Shown here piece after piece: positions 23,797 to 35,400 of a DNA stretch of 64,000 nt (the first letter of the stretch is position 1; every line of letters starts with the position of its first letter). Where the stretch lies: positions 248,001 to 312,000 of the forward strand of contig PUDQ02000015.1 in the NCBI GenBank assembly GCA_002964805.2. Reading direction: 5' to 3'. A program made the translations under genes and the position numbers. Under the pieces are notes generated by a model. The model saw only the letters and a list, made by a program, of their open reading frames with translations. It had not been told where the DNA came from and made no database searches. The DNA comes from Trametes villosa (Eukaryota > Basidiomycota > Agaricomycetes > Polyporales > Polyporaceae).

Positions 23797-25122
23797 TCAT
23801 TGCCAGACGAGCTTGCCGTTCTCGTCGACGTACGCAGACATGCCCCCACTCGGCTGCTTCTTCGACGTCTTCGCCTGCTCCGCCATGCGCGCGCGGTCGA
23901 GCTCGCGCTTGTGCTGCGCCAGCGTCGCAAGGCGCGCCGCCTCCGCCTCCGCCTTTGCTGCCTTCTCCGCGTCGCGCTTCGCGGCATGCTGCCGCTGCTT
24001 CTTCGTGAGCGCCTCGGGCGCCTTCTGCGCAGCGGGCGTCTGCGCGGAGGCGGATACAGGCCCGGTCGCGGGCTGCTTCGGTCCTGCGGGAAGAAAGAAA
24101 GGAAGGGGGAGGTTAGCTGCGGAGCGCGGTAGGCATACGTGGAGAAACGCACGTGAGCGGCGGGTGCGCACCACGCCCCAGCCGCCGTCGTCCTCGCCGT
24201 CGGCGTCGTCGGCGGTCGCCCGCGCCGAGTCGACGTCCTCGTAGTCCGCCCAGGAGAACCCGGCGGCGGGCTGCTCGTCTGGTCGCGGCTGGACCCGCAT
24301 CACGCGCGCTACTTCGGGGTAGTCTGGCTTCTCCAGGAGGCTGTAGGGGGACGTGTCGGTACGAGCGTCGCAGAGATGAGACTATGACACGCACTCTTCC
24401 ACTCCCGTCTTTCGTGGCTTGGGCAGCAACCTCTCCGCCAGCGTGCGCCTGTTCCCGCCTGTGCTCGAGTCCGCAGCCTGGCTGTGGGACTCGTCCTCTG
24501 TGCGCTCCGTGACGGGGGAGGAGTTGCCGGTGACGGACGTCGTGATCCCCGCGTCGCTCGTCGAGATCTCCTGTGGCCGGCCAGCGGTGCTCGCCCCAGC
24601 AGCCAGCCCATCCGCTCCCGAGGCGGCCTGCCCCGCCTTCTTCTTCGTCTCCACGCGCGTCCAGCTGCCGTCGTCGTCCGCGCCCGCCGGCTTCGGCGTC
24701 GCGCTCTTGCGCGGCTTGCGTGCGGCCGAGGACTCGGGCGCGGTCGCGGACGACTCGCTCTGCGCGTCCTGGGGCACGGGCGAGCTCGCCTTCTTGCCCT
24801 TCGCCTTCTTCCTCTTGGGCTTGCCCGCGCCCGCCCGCTCCGTGGGCTCGCTCGAGGGCGCGTCGAAGCCCCCGGGGACGACCGCGGGAAAGGCGACGAC
24901 GTGCGGCGCGGCGGGGGCGTCCTCGGGCGCGCTCGCGCTCGCGACGGCGCCCGCCTTCTTCTTCTGTTTCTTCTTTGCGCCCGCGACAGAGGCGGAGGGC
25001 TGCTGCGTGCCTGGGGCGGCGAGGGACGCGGCGGGGTCGCCGGGCTGGAGGAAGCCGTACGCGACGGCGCCGACGATGGCGAGGACGGCGGCGGCGGAGA
25101 CGACGCTTTGCGCAGAGCCCAT
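23797..25122 (-). CDS. Membrane-anchored K/A-rich protein, function unknown
   Basis: Start ATG 25122 (MGSAQSVVSAAAVLAIVGAV), then AYGFLQPGD: a short N-terminus with one hydrophobic segment (residues about 7-24), suggesting a signal anchor. A long disordered region follows, rich in Ala, Ser and Lys (AGAKKKQKKKAGA, KPKRKKAKGKKA). Two introns separate it from EKPDYPEVARVMRVQPRPDE, FSWADYEDVDSARA and GGWGVVRTR. The last exon is a charged helix or coiled coil, KKQRQHAAKRDAEKAAKAEA and LAQHKRELDRARMAEQ, ending GGMSAYVDENGKLVWQ. The layout (N-terminal anchor, basic linker, C-terminal coil) recalls ER- or ribosome-associated proteins, but I do not recognise the family. Splice ends and the conserved-looking tail support a real gene. 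Confidence 0.75.
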
Positions 25123-26599
25123 GGTGGCAGAGAGTAGTACGGTGGCGGACAAGGAGCGTAGGGAGGAGGGCAGGGTATGCAGGAGGAGGACTGACGTGGT
25201 GTAATTATGAGAAGGTGGGATCGTTCCCTCAGGAACGCCTACTTAGCGCTTAGCCGAGACGCGTCAATAGCCCCAAACACCGCGTCCATTCTTAGACGCC
25301 GCCTCCCGCACATGGCCCGCTCTACACTGGCGCGCGCACCCCTCGACGTCGCGAGACCGACAACACTTGCAAGCAGGCAATACGAGGAACAAGATATATT
25401 GCGTCCTCTGAAGTACGATGCTACGACACGCGCTAGCTACGCATGGAGGCACGGCACACCTCCTGGTCATATGTTCACGGTGATTCACGGCCCAATGACT
25501 CGGCGATCTAGTCCGCAACATAGTCGCTTACACGCGACCACGTAGATCTAGAAAGCATCGAAGCCATCACCACGTACCTGGATGTTTACGCGCTCACAGC
25601 GCCACGTTGATGCCGTCCTAGACGAAGTCAGTATTGCAGCCACAAGCAAGACGTACTTCAGACTCCAGAGCATTGCCGTGCGAGGGAAGACGCGTGCCTT
25701 CTTCCTGCGCGCAGAGCGGTAGTCGAAGTCGATGAGGCCGGTGAGGCAGGCACTGTAGAACGCGACGTTAGACAACGGAAGCCTTGAACTATACGTGAAG
25801 GGCGTACGTCGTGGGGGCTCAGCCCTACAATGCGACGCGCACTCCGCCGAGCCCTTCCGGGCTACTAGGCGTCACGCGCGCCGCGAAAGCCCTTGCGATT
25901 CAAACCACCGTGTTTCGGTGGCTCGCGCGGGCCGCGACGACCGCCGACTGTGCCAGAGTTATCGCCTTGAACATGGGCGACGGCTGTGCAGACCGACGAC
26001 GGTAAGCGTCAAGAGCGCGCATCATGAGAGGGCGTACGCACCTATTACTTGTCGCCCTCGATTGGTTTGAGCGAGCGAGCGAGGGGGCTGCTGCACTCGG
26101 ACGCGTTGCGCGCACTGGTGAGGCGCGGTGAGACGCTAGCGCTGAGCCAGCGTCGCACAAGGCGTAAGGCGCCCCAACGCGTCATCAGCGCGATCTGGCA
26201 TTCATCACGAACGTCAGCACGATCACACGCACGCACACCAAACAAACAAAGCGCACCAGATCGTCGCGCCTGCGGGCGGTTTGAGGGGCCCAACAGCTCA
26301 TGATGGTGCGAGGATACAAGGGCCCCAGCGCAGTTGGCTTCCCCGCCGTAAGGCGGGTACTAGACCCGGGGGCCACGATGAGGCCTGCGCTATCCCCGGG
26401 AAATACCCTGCAACTCGCCCTTTTGGGGCGAGTCGCAGCCTCTTGATCCATATTATGCCTGAGGGTCGGTTGTGTTGCTTGTCGGCGTCGTGGTAATAAA
26501 TAGTACTCTATGCATAAGTATCTCTGATATCGCCGTCTCCGCGGTCCTCGGGGTTTATAATGGTCGTGGATTGAGGTAAACTTGGGGACACCATGTAAC
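25123..26599. other. Gene-poor region with short perfect hairpins
   Basis: No convincing coding sequence. Two perfect stem-loops are visible: CCCGCC-GTAA-GGCGGG at 26342-26357 and ACTCGCCC-TTTTG-GGGCGAGT at 26413-26433. Other short GC palindromes occur around 25820-25870. Confidence 0.45.
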
Positions 26600-27480
26600 G
26601 GAGAGGTTGGCCGAAGCCGGGGGTGCTGGCCTTTGCGCACTGCTCCGGCCAGCGATGGTCACTCACGCTTGCACGCCGCGCTGGTGCACGGTCGCGCGCG
26701 CGCGAGGTCGACCGAAGGGGCGATGACGCCACGGACACCGTGGACGTCACCAGGGGAGTCCACACAGGAGACGAGACCGACGGCAGTCGCCGGTCCGACC
26801 CAAGGCTTCGCCCTCCCCGAATTTTGGCACTGCTGCGACGCCGCCGAGTGGGGGCGCGCTCCGATAGACCCGCGGTGGGGATCGCGCCGGGGGCGAGACC
26901 GGGGCGCAGTGCCCGGTTCGTAAACCCCAACCGGAGCACAGCGGACGTCGGCGCGTGCGCCGCGGATAGTCCGCTGCCATGCCGCGGCCTCGAGGCGACG
27001 CGGGCTTGGCGGACAGGGCGTATGGGGCACCTGCCGCTTACCCCTGGCTCCTTCCGCGCTTGCACGCCGCGCCGGAGCACGATGATGCGCGCGCGCGGGG
27101 ATGACCGTGTGGGGTGTAAGAGGAGCGCGCTCAAAGGAGGAGGCGCACCCGTCGCCCAGGGGGCAGTTGGTGGCTCGACCGAAGGCTTCGCGCTCCCCAT
27201 TTTGGCACTTCGCATGACGCCCCCGTGTAGGGGCGCACTCCGATAGCCCCGCACTGGGGATCGCGCCGAGGGGGGAGACCGGAACACTGCGCCAATACTG
27301 TCCGACTCGCTAACCTCAACCGGAGCACAGCGGACGTCGACGTCGCCCGGAGGCGAGCGCCGCAGATAGTCCGCTGCCGGTGCCGCAGCTGTGAAGCGCG
27401 GACTTGGCGGAGAGGGCTTATAGGGCGCCTCCCGCTTACCCCTCGGTGGGGGGATCCTTGCCTGTTCGCCATTCGTCGGG
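26600..27480. repeat. Imperfect tandem duplication of about 385 bp
   Basis: Anchor strings recur at a near-constant distance: CGCTTGCACGCCGCGC at 26666 and 27057, AAGGCTTCGC at 26802 and 27182, CCGGAGCACAGCGGACGTCG at 26931 and 27320, and CTTACCCCT at 27038 and 27435. The period is 380-397 bp with about two copies. A 352-codon minus-strand frame runs through it but reads repeated R/P/S-rich sequence and is unlikely to be a protein. Confidence 0.8.
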
Positions 27481-29067
27481 GCCGACACGCAGGGTTCTGC
27501 GGATAGTGCGTTAGCCTCGTCGCACGGCAAGAGTAAACGAATACGTACGACGCGTGGGCAGGTCATGCGCCACCGCCGCGGTGAGCGCGGAAGCGAGAGG
27601 GCTTACGCGATGCCTCCGTCGAACCCTGTGCTGCAGCGCTAGTGAGCTCATGAAAAGGTCGAGGCCAGCAAAGAAGCACTCACAAGAGCATTCGGTCAGT
27701 TGACCTCGACGCCTGGAGGGTGTGGCGAGGGTCAGCCACTGCCATGGTCGCCAGCCAACTCGAAGACTTACCATGAAGGCGGAGGCGCATGCTGCCCTGC
27801 TCGCCAGTTGGACGAGCGCGGCTGCTCGAAGCTCGAGAGGAGACTCGAGCTCGAGGGAGGAGGTGGTGGTGTGAGGAAGAGAGGAGACAGGCGAGGAGGC
27901 AGGTTCTTATACCCCCAGCCCGCCCGCCACCGGCACTCGCCGGTGGCGAGCAGCGCGGCTGACATGACGCACCGCCAGCCTCCCAACAAACGAACGGCCG
28001 CATTCGTCCCGTCACGCGGACCTCCGCTTTTGTTGTACTCGGCTGACTTCGAATCGGGCGCATCGATGGCCGCCCGAGAAGGCGCGGCGGAGCCCCCTTC
28101 TTGAGTCAAGGCGGCTGCGGATGGGGGGTAGGACCATGGGCGAATAGCCTCCGAGGGTGGGCCATCCCGCGATTGTGAGGAGATAATCAGAAAAGCAGCG
28201 GAGGGCGTGGAGATTCCACGGAGGCCGTGGGCGGAGGCTGTCCTAAGATCTGCACGCGGCTGGCGCAATTGTCAGCCACGGGATCCGAAGGCTCCAGACC
28301 GCGTCGCAGGGGAGAACCAGAGGTCGTAGGCCAACCAGTCAAAGCCCAGAGCATTCCTGAGTGTGATACAGACAGTCAGAGGGACATGCGGGGAAAACGG
28401 CTGTATTCTGGGGGATCGCGGGTGGAGAAGGGAGACAAACCAACGCTCCAGTCCGAGCAGGCCGAGGTGTGGTCGTGTTTGGCCCTGTGGGTATATTTCG
28501 AAGCGCGCTGCCTTATTCGTCCACTTTGCCCTTCTAGCGACTCGCCCATTGGCTGATAAGGGATCCCAGTATTCCAGAACGGCGGTCTGATAGAATCCTT
28601 CATTCCGCGCTTCTGCATCATATGGAGCGCACGAGAGCGCGTCCCATTCCACGGCCCCAGGGCGCGAAGCACAGAGTTACCACTCCGACGTCGAGACCGC
28701 ATGGGCGGTGTCCCACCCCCCACCGCGTGTCCCGGTTCCCGGGCGCGAGGATGCGGGGATCTGCGGTGGCCCGAAGCGTCGAGTACAGGCCCTCGCGGGT
28801 TGGGGGTGTCACGCGGGAGCCCTTAGCTTTTTCGAACGTTGCCTCGCCGCGGCGAGGTCAGCAGCGAGCACGGAGAGCAGAGGGTCTGAGAGAGTTCATT
28901 GGAGAGGTGTGGCCCACAGGACGAACGGAGGGGAAACCCATACGACAACTTGAATTGTAGCCAGAGCAAGCAGGTTTTGTGGGATATGCGATTCTCCCGA
29001 GGGGGCATCCAACACGCATCATAGCAGTGCCCACAGCATCGGCCGGAAGGGACGCCACAGCTACGCC
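27481..29067. other. Non-coding or unassigned interval before ArgJ
   Basis: GC-rich with many overlapping open frames on both strands. None has a recognisable domain or coherent splicing. Confidence 0.35.
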
Positions 29068-30640
29068 TCACGTCCTGTAATCGCCGTTGATCCTGACGTA
29101 TTCCTGGAAACCCGTCAGCGTCGCACATCCCACATCGTCGAGACGAACAGCGGGAAGACACCCACATAGCTGAAGTCGCACGTCCAGTACTTCGCGCTCT
29201 CAGACCCGATGCCCAGCTCGACCTTGATCTCGAGGTCCTCCTGGCTGATGATCTCCTTCGCACGCCCTTCATCGACCTTCTCGGGCTCGCCGTTGACAAG
29301 GAGCGGGAGGGCGGCAGATCCATCCGCGCGGATGAAGGAGACGTTCACCCGCGTGGGGTCAAGGGGGGCGGAGAGCGGGATGGAGCCGGTGGCGGCGAGG
29401 ATGCGACCCCAGCTATCGAGGTATTTAGTCAGTACATCGGCGAGAAGCAACGCAGACGAGTCTTACTTGGCGTCCTCGCCGAACAGCGCGGTCTTCACCA
29501 GTGCTGAGGTGGAGATCCTCGACGCCACACGGTGGGCGTCTGCATAGGTGGGAGCACCCTGCAAGGAGTCTCAGACAACGCAGCCCAGTTTTAAACTGGA
29601 AAACGCACCTCGACCGCCACCGTGACGAACTTAGTCGCGCCCTCACCGTCGCGCACGACAAGCTGAGCGAGATCGGCAGCGAATGCGGTGAGTTCCTGCT
29701 TGAAGGCCTCATACGCTTCCGGGTGGCGCTCCTCGTCGATCTCGGCCTCCTCCGTCGCTGCTGCCGCCCCGTTTGCTAGGACGATGATCGTGTCGTTAGT
29801 TGACATGTCCCCGTCCACGCTGATCGAGTTGAAGCTGCGGTCGACCGCGTACGTCAACGCCGACTGGAGACTCCGGGGCGAGACTGCCGCGTCCGTGAGG
29901 ATACAACCGAGCAGCGTCGCGTGCAGCTGCCCACTGGGCGTGGCGGGAGGTCCCATGTCAGGGTGAATCATACCCGCGCCCTTGTCCATGCCCGCCATCC
30001 GGTACTCCTTGCCGTCGATCGTGAAGGTGCGCGCGCGCAGCTTGGGGAACGTGTCCGTCGTCATGAACGCGCGCGCGGCGCGCTCCCAGGCGTCGAATGT
30101 CGAGCCGAGCGTCCGCTTTTCCCCGATGCTCTGCGCGCGAATGCCTGCGAGGATCTTGGAAATGGGCAGGGTCTGCCCGATGACGCCCGTGGACATCACC
30201 ACGGTCTCGCTCGAGGACCCGGGGTTGGTGAGGAGCGCGTCCGTCTCGCGGGCCATGGCCCAGGCGTCCTCCATGCCCTGCTTCCCCGTCACCGCGTTCG
30301 CGCATCCGCTGTTCACGACGATCGCGCGTGCGCGGCCGTTGGTGTTCTGGAGCACCTCCTGCGAGACGATGACGGGGGCAGCCTTGAAGGCATTGCGCGT
30401 GAAGCACGCTGCGGCGCTGGTGGGACGAGGGGACGTGGAAAGGATGACCGCGAGATCCAGGAGCTCGGGCTTCTTCTTCACCCCGCAGTGCAGGCCAGTC
30501 AAGGCGTACCCTTGCGGGAAGACGGAGTCGGGGAGGGCCTTGTGGAGGTGGCTTTTGGAGGGCGTGGTTTTGGTGACGATGGTCGTCGTCGACGAAAAAC
30601 GCTTCCACACCGCCGGGAGGCGGCTCGCTGTCCAGGACAT
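29068..30640 (-). CDS. Ornithine acetyltransferase / N-acetylglutamate synthase (ArgJ family)
   Basis: Bifunctional mitochondrial enzyme of the arginine cycle. It moves acetyl from N-acetylornithine to glutamate. Start ATG 30640 (MSWTASRLPAVWKRFSSTTT) gives a mitochondrial-type leader; the frame extends a few codons upstream only via a GTG. Visible blocks are FPQGYALTGLHCGVKKKPEL, IVVNSGCANAVTGKQGMEDA, VVMSTGVIGQTLPISKILAG, MAGMDKGAGMIHPDM and QLHATLLGCILTDAAVSP, which holds the self-cleavage threonine. Later exons give ISTSALVKTALFGEDAK and YWTCDFSY, and after a final intron EYVRINGDYRT then stop at 29068. That last short exon restores the conserved family C-terminus. Four exons, all in frame. 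Confidence 0.94.
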
Positions 30641-31086
30641 GGTGGGCACTCACAAGCAGTAGCGACGGTCGCTGTCCGGCCGAGTCAGAGGGAGCCGGGC
30701 AAAATTGATGGTATATTTCCTGCGGTTCGAGCTCGGACCTGAAGTAGACTAGGAGCGAGCAAAATGCGACTGGCTACCTACAAGGATAGACAACCGCCCC
30801 GAGGATGATCTCCGTCTCCCACCGCTCCGTTACTCGCGTGCGTCGAATGAGGCGACGACTGAGTGCAGCGCTGAACGCTGCGTCGGTGATGAGGAGAAGA
30901 AATGAGGGCGCGAGGAGGAATTTGAAGCCAAGTCCAGATTCCCACGATGCCCGGGCGCCTGATTCCCAAAAACGATGGGCGGCCGGGCGTTGCCGAGGCG
31001 CGCGCGCTGAGAACGAGTCTTAGATCTAGCAAAACTTCAGCAGCAACAAGCCTTCAAGACCTCGACACCGGCCGACCGACGACACA
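30641..31086. promoter_or_regulatory. Shared divergent promoter region, ArgJ and eL33
   Basis: 446 bp between two divergent start codons. No canonical TATA at the usual distance on the eL33 side, as is common for ribosomal protein genes. Confidence 0.5.
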
Positions 31087-31829
31087 ATGGGCTCCACAAG
31101 GTGAGATTACGCTTCTACGCGGCATGACGGTGCTATGGGTGTTGTTGGGGGAATTTGGAGTGCGTTGGGTGAGAAGGACAGGGTGGATGCTACTCGGACG
31201 GTTTGGATGACGGCGCTCTCTCGCGGAATCCTTCGCCCCTCGACTTTCCCCTCCCCGAATCTCCTGCTTCATCTGGCGCTCCTCCTCTGCAATGGCTCTC
31301 TGCGTTTCCCGTGAAACGGACGGCTTACTGGGTTCATGAATTCCTAGACTTTACTCCAAGGGTCGCGTCCTCGGCCACAAGCGCGCCAAGCGCAACACCC
31401 GCCCCAACACCTCCCTCCTCCAGATCGAGGGTGTCGCGAACAAGGAGGATGCGCAGTTCTACCTAGGCAAGGTGCGTTGCCATGCGACTTCTGTCTGGTG
31501 TAGAGGTCCGACCGTTTCCTCAGCGGGTTGCGTACATCTACCGGGCAAAGCGGGAGATCCAGGGCTCGAAGGTCCGTGTCATCTGGGGGTACGTACAGCT
31601 CGCCCTACTATGTTGCTTGACCTGTCTAATACGACTACGGCACCTCCAGCCGTGTCACCCGCCCTCACGGCAACAACGGTGTCGTAAAAGGCAAGTTCCG
31701 CTCGAACTTGCCCCCACACGCGTTCGGCGCGAGCGTCCGGGTGGTACGTGCTGCACAGTTTCTACGGCGTACCTGGCTGCGGCTGATGCGTTTCATGTGC
31801 CACAGATGCTGTTCCCCTCCAACATCTGA
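31087..31829 (+). CDS. 60S ribosomal protein eL33 (L35Ae/RPL33)
   Basis: Small protein of the large ribosomal subunit. ATG 31087 encodes only MGSTR before a 247-nt intron (31101-31347). The second exon gives [20 protein letters not shown] and [15 protein letters not shown]. Later exons give [51 protein letters not shown] and the final MLFPSNI. Four introns, all GT-AG, produce a protein of about 108 residues, the normal length. A tiny first exon with a longer intron is typical of fungal ribosomal protein genes. Confidence 0.96.
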
Positions 31830-32477
31830 GCCGTCCCCCTCTGTTCACTTTTGTCGCTGGCATCGCTGTTACACGCTCATGTATTGCAAATACTATGACA
31901 TGCCCCCATGATTGCATGCATCCTCTGGTTGTACGATTCTATCGGCGTGGTGTGCTTCCTATGTCTGCTCTGCTTGAACTCTAGCGGTACGGTTTGAAGG
32001 TGGAGGTACCGCATCGCGAACATACTGCGAATTGTACATGGATCAGTAGGGCTAGCCTCAGGCTGCGAGTGCGAAATGGATAAGATCGTCCGGCGAATAC
32101 TCGATGCCATTAAGCTGCTGCGTTTGTACGAGAACCGGTGCAGAGATGATCACTCGTACCACAATCTGCTAGAACCGCCGCCATCACCGCCCGTTTCCTC
32201 TGGCGTCCGGCGCAAATCTCATACATTGGCCGTTGCACATCGTGCACCGGGAGCACCAGCATCCCCCAAGTGCAATGGGCTAACTTTGGTGGGCGTCCGA
32301 GCCCCAAGAGGCTGTAGACGTCCAACGTCAATCCCCAGGCGGGGTCCTTACGTAAGCCCAATATGTTGGGGATGAAAGCTGTCGGGGACGCTTCACTTTG
32401 GCTCTTAAACTCCTCCCTCTACCTTCTCGTTTTCTTCTCCTCCTCCGCGCGGCCCCTTAGACCCGTCTTTCTCAACC
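31830..32477. other. Intergenic region between eL33 and ACC1
   Basis: No coding signal. The last 80 bp before the ACC1 ATG is CT-rich (about 32403-32470), a usual core-promoter feature of highly expressed fungal genes. Confidence 0.5.
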
Positions 32478-35400
32478 ATGACCACTTACGACCACTCAAA
32501 AGTCGCCCAGTTCATCGGTGAGTCGCGGCACACAGCACGGAGCGGAGGAATGGAGCGTGACACAGCTGTAACAGGCGGTAACACCCTCGACAAGGCCCCG
32601 TCGGGCCCGGTCACCGACTTTGTGAAGCAGCATGGTGGACACACGGTCATCACGAAGGTGAGTACGCTGTCTGAGCTTGCGGGGAGTGGGGGCGGTCGTG
32701 CTGCTGGCGCGGCCTGCGGATGAGCGCGCTGGACGGGCGGGATGGTCACGGAGGGCTCCCGGCGCGTCGCGCGCGGGTCACGCTGCTATACGCGACACGA
32801 CGCGATCGCGGGGGTGCGCGCGCGGGGACACCGCTGCAGACATTGCACAACCCCCGACTGTGCACGTCCACGTAGGCCTCCGCGCCAAAACTTTGCGGGC
32901 GCGATCGTGGGGCGTGCGCCCCAACGAAATGTGTGCAAGCGGCGTCATCTACGGAAATGGCGGTTTCAAACGCGGAAGGCGCGTGGCTCGGCTGCTGCAC
33001 GGATCCCGTCCCTGTCCCCAAAGCGCGTCTTCGGTCGGGGTCATATCGCTGACGTCTTCCCTTCCAGGTCCTCATCGCGAACAACGGTTAGCGTCATCTC
33101 GCGGGTTGGTTAACCTGACACGAACTGACAGACGTTCAGGTATTGCTGCTGTCAAGGAAATCCGTTCCATCCGGCAATGGAGTTACGAGACCTTCGGGGC
33201 CGAGCGCGCCATCGAGTTCACAGTCATGGCCACGCCAGAAGACATGAAGGTCAACGCGGAGTACATCCGGATGGCCGACCGGTATGTCGAGGTGCCCGGG
33301 GGCTCCAACAACAACAACTACGCGAACGTCGACCTCATCGTCGACGTCGCGGAGCGCGCGGGGGTCCACGCCGTCTGGGCGGGCTGGGGGCACGCGTCGG
33401 AGAACCCGCGGCTCCCTGAAACGCTTGCTGCGAACAAGATCGTCTTCATTGGCCCGCCCGGGAGCGCCATGCGCAGCCTCGGCGACAAGATCTCGAGTAC
33501 GATCGTTGCGCAGAGCGCGGAGGTCCCGACCATGCCCTGGTCAGGCACCGGTATCACGAAGACGGAGCTGTCCGCGGCTGGCTTCGTTACCGTCCCGGAC
33601 GACGTGTACCAGGCGGCATGCGTCACCACTGTGGAGGAGGGTCTGGCGAGGACGGAGGAGATTGGTTACCCTGTTATGATCAAGGCTTCTGAGGGTGGAG
33701 GAGGTAAGGGTATCCGGAAGGTGGAGGCCCCCGAACAGTTCAAGAATGCATTCCACGCGGTTGCGGGAGAGATCCCTGGTCAGTGGGAATCGCATCTATT
33801 TTACTCGGACTACAGGCTCATGCGAGCACAGGTTCACCAATCTTCATCATGAAGCTTGCTGGTCAGGCGCGGCATCTGGAGGTCCAGCTTCTTGCGGACC
33901 AGTACGGCAACGCTATCTCCCTCTTCGGTCGTGATTGCTCCGTCCAGCGGCGTCACCAGAAGATTATCGAGGAGGCTCCCGTCACGATCGCGAAGCAGGA
34001 GACATTCGAGAAGATGGAGCGCGCAGCAGTCCGGTTAGCCAAGCTCGTCGGATATGTGAGCGCGGGAACGGTGGAATGTAAGTGCAACTGCATATATCAT
34101 GTAAATAGCCCTAACTCCCTTTCCAGACCTCTACAGCCATGCAGAGGACGTGTTCCACTTCCTCGAGCTTAACCCTCGTCTTCAGGTCGAGCACCCGACG
34201 ACCGAGATGGTATCTGGTGTCAACCTTCCCGCTGCTCAGCTGCAGGTCGCGATGGGTATTCCCCTTCATCGCATTCGGCACATCCGCACGCTCTACGGCG
34301 TCGCCCCCAACGGCTCGTCTGAGATCGACTTCGACATGGTCAACCCCGACGCGAGCAAGCTGCAGCGTAAGCCCCGCCCAAAGGGCCACGTTGTCGCCGT
34401 TCGTATCACGGCGGAGAACCCCGATGCTGGCTTCAAGCCGTCTTCGGGATCCCTGCAGGAGCTCAACTTCCGGTCCAGCACGAACGTCTGGGGCTACTTC
34501 TCGGTCGGAACCGCTGGCGGTCTTCATGAGTTCGCGGACTCGCAGTTTGGTCACATCTTCGCGTACGGTGAAGACCGTGGCGAGTCCAGGAAGAACATGG
34601 TTGTCGCTCTAAAGGAACTGAGCATCCGTGGCGACTTCCGTACCACCGTCGAGTACCTCATCAAGCTCCTTGAGCTGCAGGCGTTCGAGGAGAACACCAT
34701 CACCACTGGCTGGCTCGACTCCCTCATCAGCGACAAGCTCACCGCCGAGCGCCCCGACCAGACTCTCGCGGTCATCTGCGGTGCAGTCACGAAGGCATAC
34801 CTCGCCTCGGAAGCTTGCTGGACCGAGTACAAGCGCATCCTCGACAAGGGTCAGGTGCCCTCTCGCGACGTGCTCAAGACCGTCTTCGGGATCGACTTCA
34901 TCTACGACAACGTGCGCTACTCCTTCACGGCCACGCGCTCCTCGCCGATGCTCTGGACGCTGTACCTCAACGGCGGCCGGACGATGGTGGGCGCGCGAGG
35001 CTTGGCTGATGGCGGCCTCTTGGTTCTGCTCGACGGCAAGAGCCATTCTGTCTACTGGAGAGAGGAAGTCGGCGCGTTGCGCGTGATGGTCGATGCGAAG
35101 ACGTGCTTGATCGAGCAGGAGAACGACCCGACGCAGCTCAGGAGCCCCAGTCCTGGCAAGCTCGTGCGCTTCCTGGTGGAGAGCGGTGACCACATCAATG
35201 CCGGCGAGCAGTACGCTGAGATCGAGGTATGTTTTGCAATGCGTGTTTCAAGGCCATCGGCTGACAACTGGTGCGTCTATGTAGGTCATGAAGATGTACA
35301 TGCCCTTGGTTGCCTCGGAGGACGGTATTGTCCAGTTCGTCAAGCAGCCCGGCGTCAGCCTTGAGCCCGGTGACATTCTCGGTATCCTCACCCTCGACGA

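Noticed and set aside
26508..27566. A 352-codon minus-strand open frame
   Set aside because: It runs through the 385-bp tandem duplication and shows repeated compositionally biased sequence with no recognised fold or typical intron pattern.
30641..30649. Start of ArgJ three codons upstream
   Set aside because: The upstream codon is GTG. The first ATG is at 30640 and already gives a mitochondrial-type leader.
29921..30742. A 273-codon open frame antisense to ArgJ
   Set aside because: Composition shadow of the ArgJ coding strand, with no independent evidence.
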